DNA from: Halictus rubicundus
Lineage: Eukaryota > Arthropoda > Insecta > Hymenoptera > Halictidae
Assembly (NCBI RefSeq): GCF_050948215.1
Contig: NW_027488590.1
Coordinates: 568,001 to 632,000, forward strand
Length of the DNA stretch: 64,000 nt
Reading direction: 5' to 3'
Shown here piece by piece: positions 33,653 to 43,490 of the stretch. Under the pieces are notes generated by a model that was not told the origin of the DNA, did no database searches, and worked only from the letters and a program-made list of their open reading frames with translations. The position numbers and the translations under genes were made by a program. The number at the start of each line of letters is the position of its first letter. The first letter of the stretch is position 1.

Positions 33653-33655
33653 TGT
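33652..33655. repeat. Target-site duplication of Gyp-D, left
   Basis: TTGT at 33652-33655 is repeated at 40877-40880. The other DNA-F repeat shows the single TTGT of the empty site. Confidence 0.9.
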
Positions 33656-33982
33656 TGTCACGTAATAATCAAGAAGAAAATATAAAACAAACTTTATTGC
33701 TCAACCGGAGTTGAGTACCACTGAGTTAGTTACAAAGATTATTACAATGATTGAAATACACGGAGAACGTACGTAGGCGATACTAAAATAAAACTGAACG
33801 CTCGTGCCCTGGGGCGGCGGCCTCTTATACCGTCGGAGACAACTGACCGCTGAGGATATTTGATCCCTTCTTATCAACAGGACTTCTCCGAAGGTGGTAC
33901 CGTGTGCAACGAAGGTGTTGCCGTGTGCAACGAAGGTGTTGCCGTGTGCAACGGGCCATAATCAGGTGTGGTCCCTGTCACA
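33656..33982 (-). repeat. 3' LTR of Gyp-D
   Basis: 327 bp (plus-strand ends TGTCACGTAATAATC and CCCTGTCACA). It carries three units of a 21-bp repeat (GTGCAACGAAGGTGTTGCC) where the other LTR has two. An AATAAA-type signal lies on the minus strand (TTTATT at about 33692). Confidence 0.93.
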
Positions 33983-33997
33983 TTCCCCCCTTCTTAG
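33983..33997 (-). promoter_or_regulatory. Polypurine tract of Gyp-D
   Basis: The minus strand reads AAGAAGGGGGGAA next to the 3' LTR. Confidence 0.75.
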
Positions 33998-34080
33998 ATT
34001 GAACTTAGTCCCTTAAGTTCTTTTTGAGGATGCTCTTCTTGAAGCGGACCCGCTGGGGCTGTATCAAGACTCTTCCTCCC

Positions 34081-35832
34081 TCATTGTTTTCGATTGCCAA
34101 AGGGCGGCTTACAGTGGTGTACAGGGATTGGCGCACTCGGTTGCGTTGGTTGGAAGTCGTTGTGGATTTGTGGCCCTTTCTTGATCTTACAGCAGAGCAG
34201 GTGGAAACAGAGTTTTCTGGGGACGCAGTTCTTCAGACAGTCGAGTAATCCTAATTTGTTGAGCACGTATAAACCTATCAATCCTACCGATACATATCCT
34301 ATTATTTGTAATGCACTCATACCATACGATCGTAAAGTCTCTATTCTATGTTCGAAATTTAGCTTTGATATTTCGCTATCGAGTTGATCCGCGGAAGTTC
34401 GGTACGAGGCAATGTTGCTTATAATTTTCGGCGTGTTTTTGATCTTCTCCAAAATGTGAATGTATCTATCATTGTTATTGAGTTCTATGGTTTTCATTTT
34501 CATATCGTAAGCTAGTTCGGTTTTGCTTTCGCCTATTCGCATGTACTCGTTATTAAACAATAAATCGCATGAATCGTTAGAGCTAATTATAGATGGTCTG
34601 TCAATGGTCTGAATATTATGTTTTGTGGAACATATCGCGTCAATTTCTACTGGTTTAGAGGGTATAGCTAGGAATTGATTTTCGGCGTGCAGCGGTATGA
34701 AACTGATGTAGTCGATCTTATAAATGGATATCTCGCAATTGTTGATGTTCTTCTTGTAGTTAATAATTTCGCTGTGACAGTCGTTGTCGGAATTACTGTT
34801 GTGGATCGGCTGCGTTTGTTTACAAATCATGACTATCTTTCGTTTACAATGTTTGGTGATATAGTCGAGATCAGTGTTTATGTAAAGGAGGTTTGAAGTT
34901 AGAAATACTGGATTTTCTATCACGGGTGCCATAAATATATTGTTTCTTTTATGCGGGATGGGGTATACGCGCATTATATCCCACTCTTGTTCGAGCACTA
35001 GAGGTATCGAAATCTTGAAAAATAATTTGTCATTATACGTGAAAACGGTTAAGTCACTGATGTCGAGTATGAATTGAAAGTGTTCGATTTTGGGCGCAAT
35101 GGCAATGTTATAAGTGTGATGTCCTATGATCTTCGCGTAGTTGCTTACAAGCTTTTCGGGTTCTATAATCTGTGGGCTAATGATACCTTGTTTACCTAAA
35201 ATGATCGCGTTTAATATTTCGTCAAGTTGGAAGTGCGAATCCTGTATGGCATTATCGATTTTCATTATGAGTTTAGTAAATATGCTTTCTGTATTCAATT
35301 GCTGCGTTAATTGGTTATATGAACGTTCTAAATTCTCTAAACTCTTTGTGTTAAGCATTTTCTTTATAAGCGAAGTCTGGTTAGCTAGTATGATTTTAAT
35401 CTGTTTGTCGTCGTCAAATAAGGTGTCAATGTTTTTATTTATCAAATCCAAATCGTCTGTGTCTAGTGTTCCGAATAAGCTTTTAGAGATTGATCCGACA
35501 AAGTTCAATAATCCTCGCTTCGTTCTCTGGTGTATGAGGGTTCTTACGTGACTGGCTAATTGTCTAATATTATTAATACGTATGTCTAAAGTATCTAATG
35601 CTTCGGTATAGTCGAAGTTAGTAGCTGATTTACTGATTTCGTTTTTATATTGTGCTATGTTTTCGATTTGCTTAAACATCTCGCTCGTGTCTAGACCTAT
35701 TATCACATTGGCGGTACTACTGTATAAATAACCCTTATTTATCTTTTCTAAAAATATGTTATTCTGGGTATCTAATGGTGTTATAGTGACGTGTGCGCAA
35801 GTTAATCCCGCGAAGAGGATTGTCGTCCTGGA
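34081..35832 (-). CDS. env: Envelope glycoprotein of Gyp-D (baculovirus F-like)
   Basis: The frame is open from above 35832 down to a stop at 34081. About 541 codons follow a GTG at 35706, but translation probably begins further upstream, because a hydrophobic signal-like run (ILFAGLTCA) is encoded at about 35790-35825, just after a possible splice acceptor (TTTTCCAG, about 35832). Such a spliced env mRNA is typical of gypsy-type proviruses. A furin-like site RTKR, followed by a Gly-rich hydrophobic fusion-peptide-like run (about 35500), separates two subunits. A membrane segment (about 34260-34320) and a Cys-rich tail close the protein. No frame break is visible. It overlaps the end of pol. 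Confidence 0.85.
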   Translation of the reverse strand, partial: SRTTILFAGLTCAHVTITPLDTQNNIFLEKINKGYLYSSTANVIIGLDTSEMFKQIENIAQYKNEISKSATNFDYTEALDTLDIRINNIRQLASHVRTLIHQRTKRGLLNFVGSISKSLFGTLDTDDLDLINKNIDTLFDDDKQIKIILANQTSLIKKMLNTKSLENLERSYNQLTQQLNTESIFTKLIMKIDNAIQDSHFQLDEILNAIILGKQGIISPQIIEPEKLVSNYAKIIGHHTYNIAIAPKIEHFQFILDISDLTVFTYNDKLFFKISIPLVLEQEWDIMRVYPIPHKRNNIFMAPVIENPVFLTSNLLYINTDLDYITKHCKRKIVMICKQTQPIHNSNSDNDCHSEIINYKKNINNCEISIYKIDYISFIPLHAENQFLAIPSKPVEIDAICSTKHNIQTIDRPSIISSNDSCDLLFNNEYMRIGESKTELAYDMKMKTIELNNNDRYIHILEKIKNTPKIISNIASYRTSADQLDSEISKLNFEHRIETLRSYGMSALQIIGYVSVGLIGLYVLNKLGLLDCLKNCVPRKLCFHLLCCKIKKGPQIHNDFQPTQPSAPIPVHHCKPPFGNRKQ

Positions 35833-38800
35833 AAATAAGATTTTAGTCTGTTACCGTGTACTTTCTTATCGTTAATGACATAATACGGTGTGCATACTTT
35901 ATCAATCGTGAATGGTCCTAACCATTCTATGTCTAATTTGTGTTCCTTGTGATCATTGTGTATCAAAACTTGATCTCCTTCTTTGAAAATTGATTGCGGT
36001 TTAATAATTTTACGTCGCTGGTCTCTTTGATATCTTTGTTTACTCTTTAGCAAGGTGTCTCGGGCTCTTTTCAATCGTGAGTCCCATTCTTTTTTTCGAA
36101 AGGATACTTCGTCTTCGTAACTTCGCTGAGGATTTTTGGAAATGGTTGAAGGTAGGTTAGCTTTGTGTCCAAACGTTAGTTCAAAAGGTGTGTAGCCTGT
36201 GGCGTCGTGTGTCATTGTGTTATACGCTAAGCAAACAAAGTTCAATTGTTCGTCCCATTCGTCGGTGGATGTTTGTTGTATTGATTTTAACATGTCAGTG
36301 ACAACTGCGTGCGTTCTTTCTAGGGATCCGTTGCTTTGCGGGTGGAATGCGGTAGTTTTGATATGTTTTATGTTAAAAGCTTCCTCGTATCTTTGCATTA
36401 GTTCGGAAATGAAATTCTGTCCTCTGTCTGTTAGTATTTTCTTGGGTGCGGAGAATATATAAATGTAGTGGTTCAGTAGGGCGTCCCATATGGATTCGGT
36501 TCGTTGCGTCTTGAGGGGTACTAGTATAAGATATTTAGTCAGTTCGTCATGAATCGAGAGTATGTACTGATTACCGTTCTTCGTTTTTTGTAACGGTCCT
36601 AACAAATCCATAGCTATTTTTTCGTTCGAGTCTATCGGGGTGTCGGTTATGCATGGTTCTTCTCTTGGGCGAATTCGCGTGAGTTTAGCTCGTTGGCAAG
36701 TGTCGCATGTCTCAATGTATTCCTGAATTAGTTTAAACAAGTTCGGTATTTTGTAGTTAATTTTGATTCTGTCATAGGTTTTCTGTATTCCGGGGTGTCC
36801 GATTAATTCGTGATTTTCTTTGATAATTTGTTTAATTTCGTCGTCGGTCAATTCTTTTACTGGTTCCCATGCAAATTCTATCTCTTTGTCCGTGTCGTTA
36901 AAGAACATGAGCATTCTCTTGATCGTATTTCTATCCTGAATTGAAATATCATTGTCTCCTATACCAATTCGATTCGTGTTCCTGATGATTTTATTCAACA
37001 TGTTTAGCCATTTTTCTTTACTTTCGTACGCGCCTAATTGGTCTGAAGTTAGTTGGAAGAAGTTCTTTTTATTGGGTACGATCTTTAGTGGTTTCGGAAG
37101 TTCGTCTGAGGTTTCCCAGGTTTGGTATCTGGACAGTAAGTCTGTGGGTTCGTCTTGTGCTGTAATCGCGTGAATTCGGGATAAACAGTCGGCAGCGGTA
37201 TTGTCTTTTCCTTTAGTGTACCGTATTTCGTATTCGTATTCCTCTAGTCGTAGTCTCCACCTGATCAGTCGAGATGAGGGGTCTTTGCAATTTTGTAACC
37301 ATGTCAAGGCTTGGTGATCGGTTCTAATAATGAATTTTCTTCCTAACAGGTATTGTCGAAGTCTTTTAGTTGCCCATACAATTGCTAACAGCTCCTTTTC
37401 GGTAGTCGAGTAATTTCGTTCGGGCGGATTGAGAGTTCGTGAAATATAGCAACAGGGGTGTCCGTCTTGCGAAAGGATGGCTCCTATTCCTAAATTACTT
37501 GCGTCAGTCGTTAGAGTGAATTGTTTTTCAAAGTCAGGGAATTTGAGAACTGGTGCGGTACATAATTTCTTTTTTAGTGTGTCAAAGCTGGTCTGCGTCT
37601 GTTCGTTCCAGTGAAACGGTACGGTCTTTTTCGTCAGTTCGGTCAATGGTTTCGCGATTTTGCTAAAGTTTCGTATAAATTTTCGATAGTATCCCGCGAG
37701 TCCTAAGAATGATTTTACGTCGGTCGGTGTTTTAGGGATTTTGAAATTTTGAACGGCTTCTAGTTTCTTTGGATTGGGCTTTATTCCTTCAGAGGTTACT
37801 ATGTGGCCTAAGTACTCTAGTTCTGGCTTTAGAAATTCACATTTGTCCGGTTGCAGTTTCAATCCTAATTCTCTTAATCTTTGTAACACGATTGCTAAAT
37901 TTCTGTTATGTTCTTCGATGGATTGTCCGAATATTACAATATCGTCTAGATACACGAAGCAATGTTTGTTTATAAGTCCACGTAGGGCGGTATCCATCAT
38001 TCTCTGGAAAGTTGCTGGGGCGTTCTTCAGTCCAAATGGCATTCTATTATAGTGATAGTGTCCTTGGGGAGTAGAAAAGGCGGTGTATTTTTTGGATTTC
38101 TCTTCCATCGGGATTTGATGGAAACCCGAGGATAAGTCTAAAGCTGAGAAGAATTTCGCGTTTCCGAGTTGTGATAAAATGTCGTCTATGTCGGGTAAGG
38201 GGTATGCGTCCTGGTCAGTCAATTCGTTCAGTTTTCTAAAGTCGATAACTATCCTCCACTTTTGTTTGCCTGATGCGTCTGATTTTTTCGGTACCACCCA
38301 GACTGGTGAATTGTAAGGGGAATCGCTGGGTTCAATTATTCCTTTTTCTAACATCTCGTCCATTTGCTTGCTAATTTCTGCTTTGTGGCATTCAGGTGGT
38401 TTGTACGATTTTGTGTTAATGACCTTGTTTTCTTTTAGTGTTATCGTGTGTTTAGTGAGGTTGGTGCAAGGTAGGAATTCTTTTTCTAAATTGAAAACAT
38501 CGATATAAAAGAGAAGCCATTTTTCTATAGGTTGTTTCAAACTGTTTTCTATATGTGAAAGTCTAATTATTTCTTTAAAGGTGGATATTTGATCGTAGGT
38601 GTTAGAATTTTCAATATTGTTAGTAATTTGTTTTTCTGACTCACCACAATTGATAAAGCATACCGTGGTAGGTTTTCCCTCGAGGTACACAAGTTCGTGG
38701 ATTATCTCGCCTGGTTGGATAGTTTGATTCTGAAATGTTAATATCGTGTCGTTTAATTTCAAATGATCGTTAGTGATGCTGAAGTTAAATTGTTTCATGG

Positions 38801-39218
38801 CTGGTAACCCGAATATGCCGTCTTCAATGATAGGAAAAGTTTCGTCTACGATATAAAATTTTATAAATTGACCGGCTATTCTAAAATTAGTGAATTCGTT
38901 CGTTCGGAATTTAGAATGTCCCATAGCAAACTGTTTGGTTTCGTGGTCGGTATAGATCTTCATTCCTGCAGGTCTTCGTCTGACAAGGTTGACTCCTGCT
39001 CCTGAATCGACGAGAAATCTCCATTGTTGTCCGGATGGGGATCGTAATAGGATTGTTGGTAGTTGCCCGGTGACGGTGTTGATTCGTAATAGTTCGTTTC
39101 TTCCTCGGTTGATACCACAGTGTTGTTCACTCGCGGGGGTCCGCGTTCCTGTGGGGCTCGCACTTGAAAATTTGAGCACTGGTTGGCAGTGTGGCCGATT
39201 TTTCCACATTTGAAGCAT
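35802..39218 (-). CDS. pol: Pol polyprotein of Gyp-D
   Basis: 1138 codons measured from the first start-like codon. The true product would be made by a -1 frameshift from gag, which it overlaps by about 260 bp. Domains: aspartic protease FLVDSGAGVNLV (about residue 68-80); reverse transcriptase with VIDFR, DLSSGFHQI and catalytic VYLDDIVIFG (about residue 420); RNase H (LTTDASNLGIGA, ATKRLRQYLLG, ITYKG-like region to about 690); integrase with zinc site HPGIQKTYDRI...CDTCQ (about 806-845) and core residues in AMDLLGP, TDRGQNF and SLERTH (about 870, 929 and 964); a C-terminal GPF/Y-type module (WLGPFTIDKV). No interruption. Confidence 0.95.
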   Translation of the reverse strand: MLQMWKNRPHCQPVLKFSSASPTGTRTPASEQHCGINRGRNELLRINTVTGQLPTILLRSPSGQQWRFLVDSGAGVNLVRRRPAGMKIYTDHETKQFAMGHSKFRTNEFTNFRIAGQFIKFYIVDETFPIIEDGIFGLPAMKQFNFSITNDHLKLNDTILTFQNQTIQPGEIIHELVYLEGKPTTVCFINCGESEKQITNNIENSNTYDQISTFKEIIRLSHIENSLKQPIEKWLLFYIDVFNLEKEFLPCTNLTKHTITLKENKVINTKSYKPPECHKAEISKQMDEMLEKGIIEPSDSPYNSPVWVVPKKSDASGKQKWRIVIDFRKLNELTDQDAYPLPDIDDILSQLGNAKFFSALDLSSGFHQIPMEEKSKKYTAFSTPQGHYHYNRMPFGLKNAPATFQRMMDTALRGLINKHCFVYLDDIVIFGQSIEEHNRNLAIVLQRLRELGLKLQPDKCEFLKPELEYLGHIVTSEGIKPNPKKLEAVQNFKIPKTPTDVKSFLGLAGYYRKFIRNFSKIAKPLTELTKKTVPFHWNEQTQTSFDTLKKKLCTAPVLKFPDFEKQFTLTTDASNLGIGAILSQDGHPCCYISRTLNPPERNYSTTEKELLAIVWATKRLRQYLLGRKFIIRTDHQALTWLQNCKDPSSRLIRWRLRLEEYEYEIRYTKGKDNTAADCLSRIHAITAQDEPTDLLSRYQTWETSDELPKPLKIVPNKKNFFQLTSDQLGAYESKEKWLNMLNKIIRNTNRIGIGDNDISIQDRNTIKRMLMFFNDTDKEIEFAWEPVKELTDDEIKQIIKENHELIGHPGIQKTYDRIKINYKIPNLFKLIQEYIETCDTCQRAKLTRIRPREEPCITDTPIDSNEKIAMDLLGPLQKTKNGNQYILSIHDELTKYLILVPLKTQRTESIWDALLNHYIYIFSAPKKILTDRGQNFISELMQRYEEAFNIKHIKTTAFHPQSNGSLERTHAVVTDMLKSIQQTSTDEWDEQLNFVCLAYNTMTHDATGYTPFELTFGHKANLPSTISKNPQRSYEDEVSFRKKEWDSRLKRARDTLLKSKQRYQRDQRRKIIKPQSIFKEGDQVLIHNDHKEHKLDIEWLGPFTIDKVCTPYYVINDKKVHGNRLKSYFPGRQSSSRD

Positions 39219-40291
39219 TTAACCTGTTGTCGGTCGATGAGCGGTCTTCTCTCCATCTGGTTGAACGGGCTGGGTCTGGTAACAGCGGTCGGCTGAATCT
39301 GCGGCGTGCGCGGCGGTACGTAGCTCTGGTATCTCTTGTTTGGAATAACGGGTGGTCTGACCATCGCTGGGCGTTGGCGACGGAATGAGTCGTGGCGTTC
39401 TTCTCGGAGGTATCTCTCCACATCGGCAGCTTCCTTTTCAGCTTCGATCAAAGTTGTGGGTTTGCTGGTGAATATCATGTGTCCGATCTCTCTCTTGAGA
39501 CCGTTTATGTAGATTTTCGTAACTCTCTTCATGGTTGCCTCCATCATTACTCTTCTGGTTATGGGTTGTGGATACTCGTTAGTAATGGCGTACGTTAGTT
39601 TATTCAAAGTTTTACGGAATCGAATGTTGAAATTCTGCACGGTTTCGGTAGCTCCTTGCTTTATTTCCCGAAGTTGTTCGTTAAATTCGTCTGCAGAAGC
39701 CTGTGTGGCTACATTAGTACGCAGTGCTTCGTAAAGCTCGGCATACGTTTCAATATTCATGTTACGAATGCTTTGTGCTGCTTTGCCTACTATCTTTTCT
39801 ACTTTAATTGCTTTCAACAATAGCATCTGTTCCATACACATGCTTCGAAGTGATTTGACTTCTTTAATAAAATCTTCAACTCCTACATCATCATCTCCGT
39901 TGAGCGTCGGGATGTAACGTATGGCATCCTTGGCTCTCAGGTTAGAGCTCTGCGAGCTCGTTTCGCCAGGTGCATTTTCTCGCGTTGGGGCAGGTGGTGC
40001 AGTGGTTTTGATTTTAGATCTAATCGCGGAATCGTCTTCGGTAAAGACGGAAGTATAATCCGCATCGTCATCTTCAGTCATGCTCAAGCCTGTTAGATTT
40101 CTGCCTAATATCTCAATTTCTTTAACGCGTTTCTTATTCTCTTTGTCTACCGATTGTAAAGCGGCTTCTAGCGTGGAAATTCTTTGGCTGTACATATCTT
40201 GTTGGCGAGTAATAGTCTCATTCTGTTTTCTAATTGTCTCCAATAATTCTTTCACTTGAGCGTCAGAGGTGCTCGGTTGTGGTTTACTCAT
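38960..40291 (-). CDS. gag: Gag of Gyp-D
   Basis: 443 codons from ATG 40291 (MSKPQPSTSDAQ). An N-terminal coiled coil (residues 5-70) is followed by an acidic linker, a capsid-like domain (about 110-290) and one zinc knuckle CFKCGKIGHTANQC (about 365-378). The pol frame begins in the -1 phase within the 3' part. It resembles the Gag of Gyp-C throughout, so the two elements belong to the same lineage. Confidence 0.92.
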   Translation of the reverse strand: MSKPQPSTSDAQVKELLETIRKQNETITRQQDMYSQRISTLEAALQSVDKENKKRVKEIEILGRNLTGLSMTEDDDADYTSVFTEDDSAIRSKIKTTAPPAPTRENAPGETSSQSSNLRAKDAIRYIPTLNGDDDVGVEDFIKEVKSLRSMCMEQMLLLKAIKVEKIVGKAAQSIRNMNIETYAELYEALRTNVATQASADEFNEQLREIKQGATETVQNFNIRFRKTLNKLTYAITNEYPQPITRRVMMEATMKRVTKIYINGLKREIGHMIFTSKPTTLIEAEKEAADVERYLREERHDSFRRQRPAMVRPPVIPNKRYQSYVPPRTPQIQPTAVTRPSPFNQMERRPLIDRQQVKCFKCGKIGHTANQCSNFQVRAPQERGPPRVNNTVVSTEEETNYYESTPSPGNYQQSYYDPHPDNNGDFSSIQEQESTLSDEDLQE

Positions 40292-40409
40292 GATTCTAAC
40301 TGAACCTACACTGTCTCTTGAACTGTTGCTAGAGAAGCTATCTCTCCTATCACGGTATTGAGAATAAGAAGCCAGGGCTCACCTTTCGTAGAAATCCGTA
40401 TCGTCTCCA

Positions 40410-40560
40410 AAATCTTCCGTTGATCTTAGGTTCCCGTAGGCCGAAGTCGTAGCTCCGTTTTACACAAGATTCTTCCGGTTCGTTGATCCTCGTGCTTGTG
40501 GATTCCCGTAGGCCGAAATCGTAATTTCGTTTATCACAAGACTCGATGGATCCTGGCAGG
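40410..40560 (-). other. 5' leader of Gyp-D with a duplicated motif
   Basis: Two imperfect copies of a unit of about 70 bp, each with TTCCCGTAGGCCGAA.TCGTA and CACAAGA, lie between gag and the primer site. They could be a splice donor or packaging region. That is inference from position only. Confidence 0.4.
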
Positions 40561-40570
40561 ATCGCCAAAA
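40551..40570 (-). promoter_or_regulatory. Primer-binding site of Gyp-D
   Basis: On the minus strand TTTTGGCGATCCTGCCAGGA follows the LTR end, the same as in Gyp-C at 12125. Confidence 0.8.
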
Positions 40571-40876
40571 TGTCACGTAATAATCAAGAAGAAAATATAA
40601 AAAAAACTTTATTGCTCAACCGGAGTTGAGTACCACTGAGTTAGTTACAAAGATTATTACAATGATTGAAATACACGGAGAACGTACGTAGGCGATACTA
40701 AAACAAAACTGAATGCTCGTGCCCTGGGGCGGCGGCCTCTTATACCGTCGGAGACAACTGACCGCTGAGGATATTTGATCCCTTCTTATCAACAGGACTT
40801 CTCCGAAGGTGGTACCGTGTGCAACGAAGGTGTTGCCGTGTGCAACGGGCCATAATCAGGTGTGGTCCCTGTCACA
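40571..40876 (-). repeat. 5' LTR of Gyp-D
   Basis: 306 bp. It matches 33656-33982 except for three substitutions and one missing 21-bp unit. The TTGT duplication follows at 40877. Confidence 0.93.
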
Positions 40877-41513
40877 TTGTAAACGTTGCGAACATTCTGG
40901 TATATATCGCACGAAATAGAATTTATTTTTCTCTTAAAACATATTTCTGAGGTCAAACACTTACTTGTTTCAATGTAATAACGTTAAAAATGACTTAATA
41001 TATACTTGCGATAAAATCAACAAGTGTAACTTTCCTCCTAATAGCAGAAACGTCGAAAAAATTCGGTTTTTCTTGTCTGGACAAAAAGTGCCCACAAGAA
41101 AAATCTAAAAAAAATTGAGGACACTGCCTGTTATGGTACTTTATGGGGGCACTAAACAGCTCAATAGCATGTTTTCATATTTTTGAGAAACCTGCATTTT
41201 TCCGATTTTTTAGAGGTTTTTCATTTTTTGCGACCACAGTTTGCATCCAAAAAATCGGAAAAAATTCTCAAAAATCCGCCTTAGGGTCCAAAATATGTCA
41301 CATGTTTTTTCAGAATTTTGGGAAGCATCAGAGTGCGGAAAATGCACGGAAAAGCTCAAAATCTAATTTACCCTGTAACTACCCTCACGAGCAAGATAGG
41401 GGGTTGAAATTTGGCTCAGAGGGGTTTTTCTTGGTCAGCTTTCGAATGGTTCATTAATTATTGAAAAACGTCTAAGGGCAGTTTTGACCATCTTATTCGG
41501 CTAGGCCCTTTGC
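40877..41513 (-). repeat. Right terminal inverted repeat of DNA-F, outer part
   Basis: Reverse complement of 26812-27450 with few differences. It ends at CCCTTTGC. Confidence 0.85.
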
Positions 41514-43490
41514 GTGCGATGCGTGCTGCGTTGGTCAGGCAACAAAACTCCCATGTAAGAGACTCAGGGAGAGACAGACACGACAGGTATGCGAGTTGAT
41601 CCATTCTGATGTCTGTGGCCCTATGCCAGTGAATTCAATCGGTGGCAGTAAATATTTTATTACCTTTACCGATGACTTTTCTCGAAAAACAATTGTAAAG
41701 TGTATGAGAAGCAAGGACGAAGCTAAAGTTCACATTAAAGACTACATATCCAAGGTGGAGCGTGAACAAAATAAATAGGTCAAAAGGTTCAGAAAAGACA
41801 ATGGACTGGAATTCTGTAATAGAGAACTTGATGGATATTTCAGAGAGTTGGGTATACGGCACGAGCGGTCAAATGTGGAAACTCCGCAGATGAATGGCGT
41901 CGCAGAAAGGATAAACAGAACGTTACTGGACATGACCAGGTCAATGCTCGCTTCAGCCGGATTGTGACAGAAGTTTTGGGCCGAAGCGGTAACAACTGCG
42001 GCGTATATTAAAAATAGAGTGTGTCACACCGGGATCGATTATGAGGTACCACTGGCTGTATGGACTGGGAATAAGCCAAGCGTGTTGCACTTAAAAGTGT
42101 ATGGTTGTTTAGCATACGCACGAGTTCCCAGACAAGGGAGAAATAAATTGGACAATCGAGCAGTGAAATGCATACTGGTAGGCTATAGTAATCGCACGAA
42201 AGGTTACAGATTGTGGTGTCCAACATTAGGAGATGTACTCACTGCCAAACATGTGCGGTTCGTCGAAGAGAAGATAGGGTCCGAATGGATATATAGGAAA
42301 AATGCACAAAGTTGGCGGTTCGACGAAGCCTGGTCGGAAACCGAGTCAGAGAATGAGAGCTGCTCCACGACTGCGAAGCGAGACGATGAGCAGAGCTCGT
42401 CGGAAAGGCCTGCACAAAATGGAGTAAGTAAGGAGATAGTGGGGGTCAACACTCCCAACACAACCAAAAAGGTGGGTTGGCCCAAAAGGGTCATTAGAAA
42501 TCCATATGGGTGCAAAGGAAAACCGAAGACGTCCGTCAGCGAACATGATTCCGAAAGTAATAATGTCGAAAGGACATTGAGGCAAACTTTGTGGAAATAG
42601 TGGAACCACAGAACCTAACTGAGGCCTTGAACTCCCCGCAGGCAGAGGAGTGGAAGGATGTAATGCGAGACGAGATAAATAGCTTGGAAAGCAGGGAAAC
42701 TTGGAGAATAACCGAGTTACCTAAAGGGAAAAAGGCTATCGGCAGTAAGTGGGTGTTTATATTGAAAACCGATGCAAATGGCAAATTAGCGAGATACAAG
42801 GCAAGGTTAGTAGCCCAGGGATTCACGCAGAAGAGAGGAATTGATTACATAGAAACGTATTCGCCAGTTGCGAGTTTTTCTCTGATCAGAATACTACTAG
42901 CATTAGCAGCGGAATTCAATTGGTACACTAGGCACGTGGATATAAAATGTGCGTATTTGTACGGGGAGATGCAAGAGGAAATTTATATGAGAATCCCGTC
43001 ATTGCACAAAAACGAGGCAGAAAAAATCGCAAGATTGCTACGTCCAATTTATGGTCTGAAACAGTCCGGGAGAAATTGGAACAGGGAACTGGATGACTTC
43101 CTAACCAAACGTGGGTTCCGGAGGTTGAAATCATCGTGCTGTACTTACCTTAGAGAACAGTGGACAACTATTATCGTGTACGTAGACGATTTATTTATAT
43201 TTTCGAGCGAGTCAGAGTCGATAATGCAAGTCGTACACGAGTTATCGTTAGCGTATCAACTGAAAGACCTTGGTGAGATGAGTCATGTACTAGGGGTGAA
43301 AATAGAAAGGAATCACAAAGGGGACATACGCATGTCACAAAGACAATACATAGAGACGCTACTACAGAAATACAGCATAATGGAATGTCGTGGAGTGTCT
43401 ACACCGTTGGATCCAGGAGTCCTTTTAACTATCAATGATGGACCAACTACCCAAGAAGAAAAGGATGCGATGGCGCAAACGCCATACAGG
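41514..43490 (+). pseudogene. Decayed Copia polyprotein Cop-I (integrase to reverse transcriptase)
   Basis: The frame starts inside the integrase zinc site (CDACCVGQATKLP, 41514 on), continues HSDVCGP, KDNGLEF and the AERINRTL Glu region, and then the reverse transcriptase from 42591 with the catalytic YVDDLFIFS (43180). Two in-frame stops (TAG 41776, TGA 41965) and a frame change near 42580 break it. The upstream part is missing at the DNA-F boundary. At 43490 the RT frame (AQTPYR) is cut by LTR-H and continues at 44519 (ELIGSLMFLALY) to 44555, where Gyp-G begins. Confidence 0.85.

Larger units (their letters stand above)
33470..33655 (-). repeat. Right terminal inverted repeat of DNA-F, inner part
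   Basis: Reverse complement of about 27450-27635. It continues beyond Gyp-D at 40877. Confidence 0.85.
33656..40876 (-). mobile_element. Complete envelope-bearing Gypsy provirus Gyp-D (errantivirus-like)
   Basis: 7221 bp on the minus strand: LTRs, primer site, gag, pol and env, all with open frames, plus a purine tract and a 4-bp duplication. The LTRs differ by three substitutions that I can see and one 21-bp repeat unit, so it is young. It inserted into the right terminal repeat of DNA-F. The gag-pol-env order and the baculovirus-F-like env mark the errantivirus type. Confidence 0.93.
26812..41513 (+). mobile_element. DNA transposon DNA-F, split by two nested retroelements
   Basis: The left end GCAAAGGGCCTAGCCGAATA and the right end TATTCGGCTAGGCCCTTTGC are inverted copies. 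The inverted repeats run about 820 bp inward: 26812-27635, and 33470-33655 plus 40877-41513 once Gyp-D is removed. Without Cop-E and Gyp-D the element is about 2.5 kb. The interior encodes the C-terminal half of a DDE transposase. The right flank continues the integrase frame of Cop-I, so DNA-F seems to have inserted there, but Cop-I sequence is not seen on the left flank. The target duplication was not established. Confidence 0.8.
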
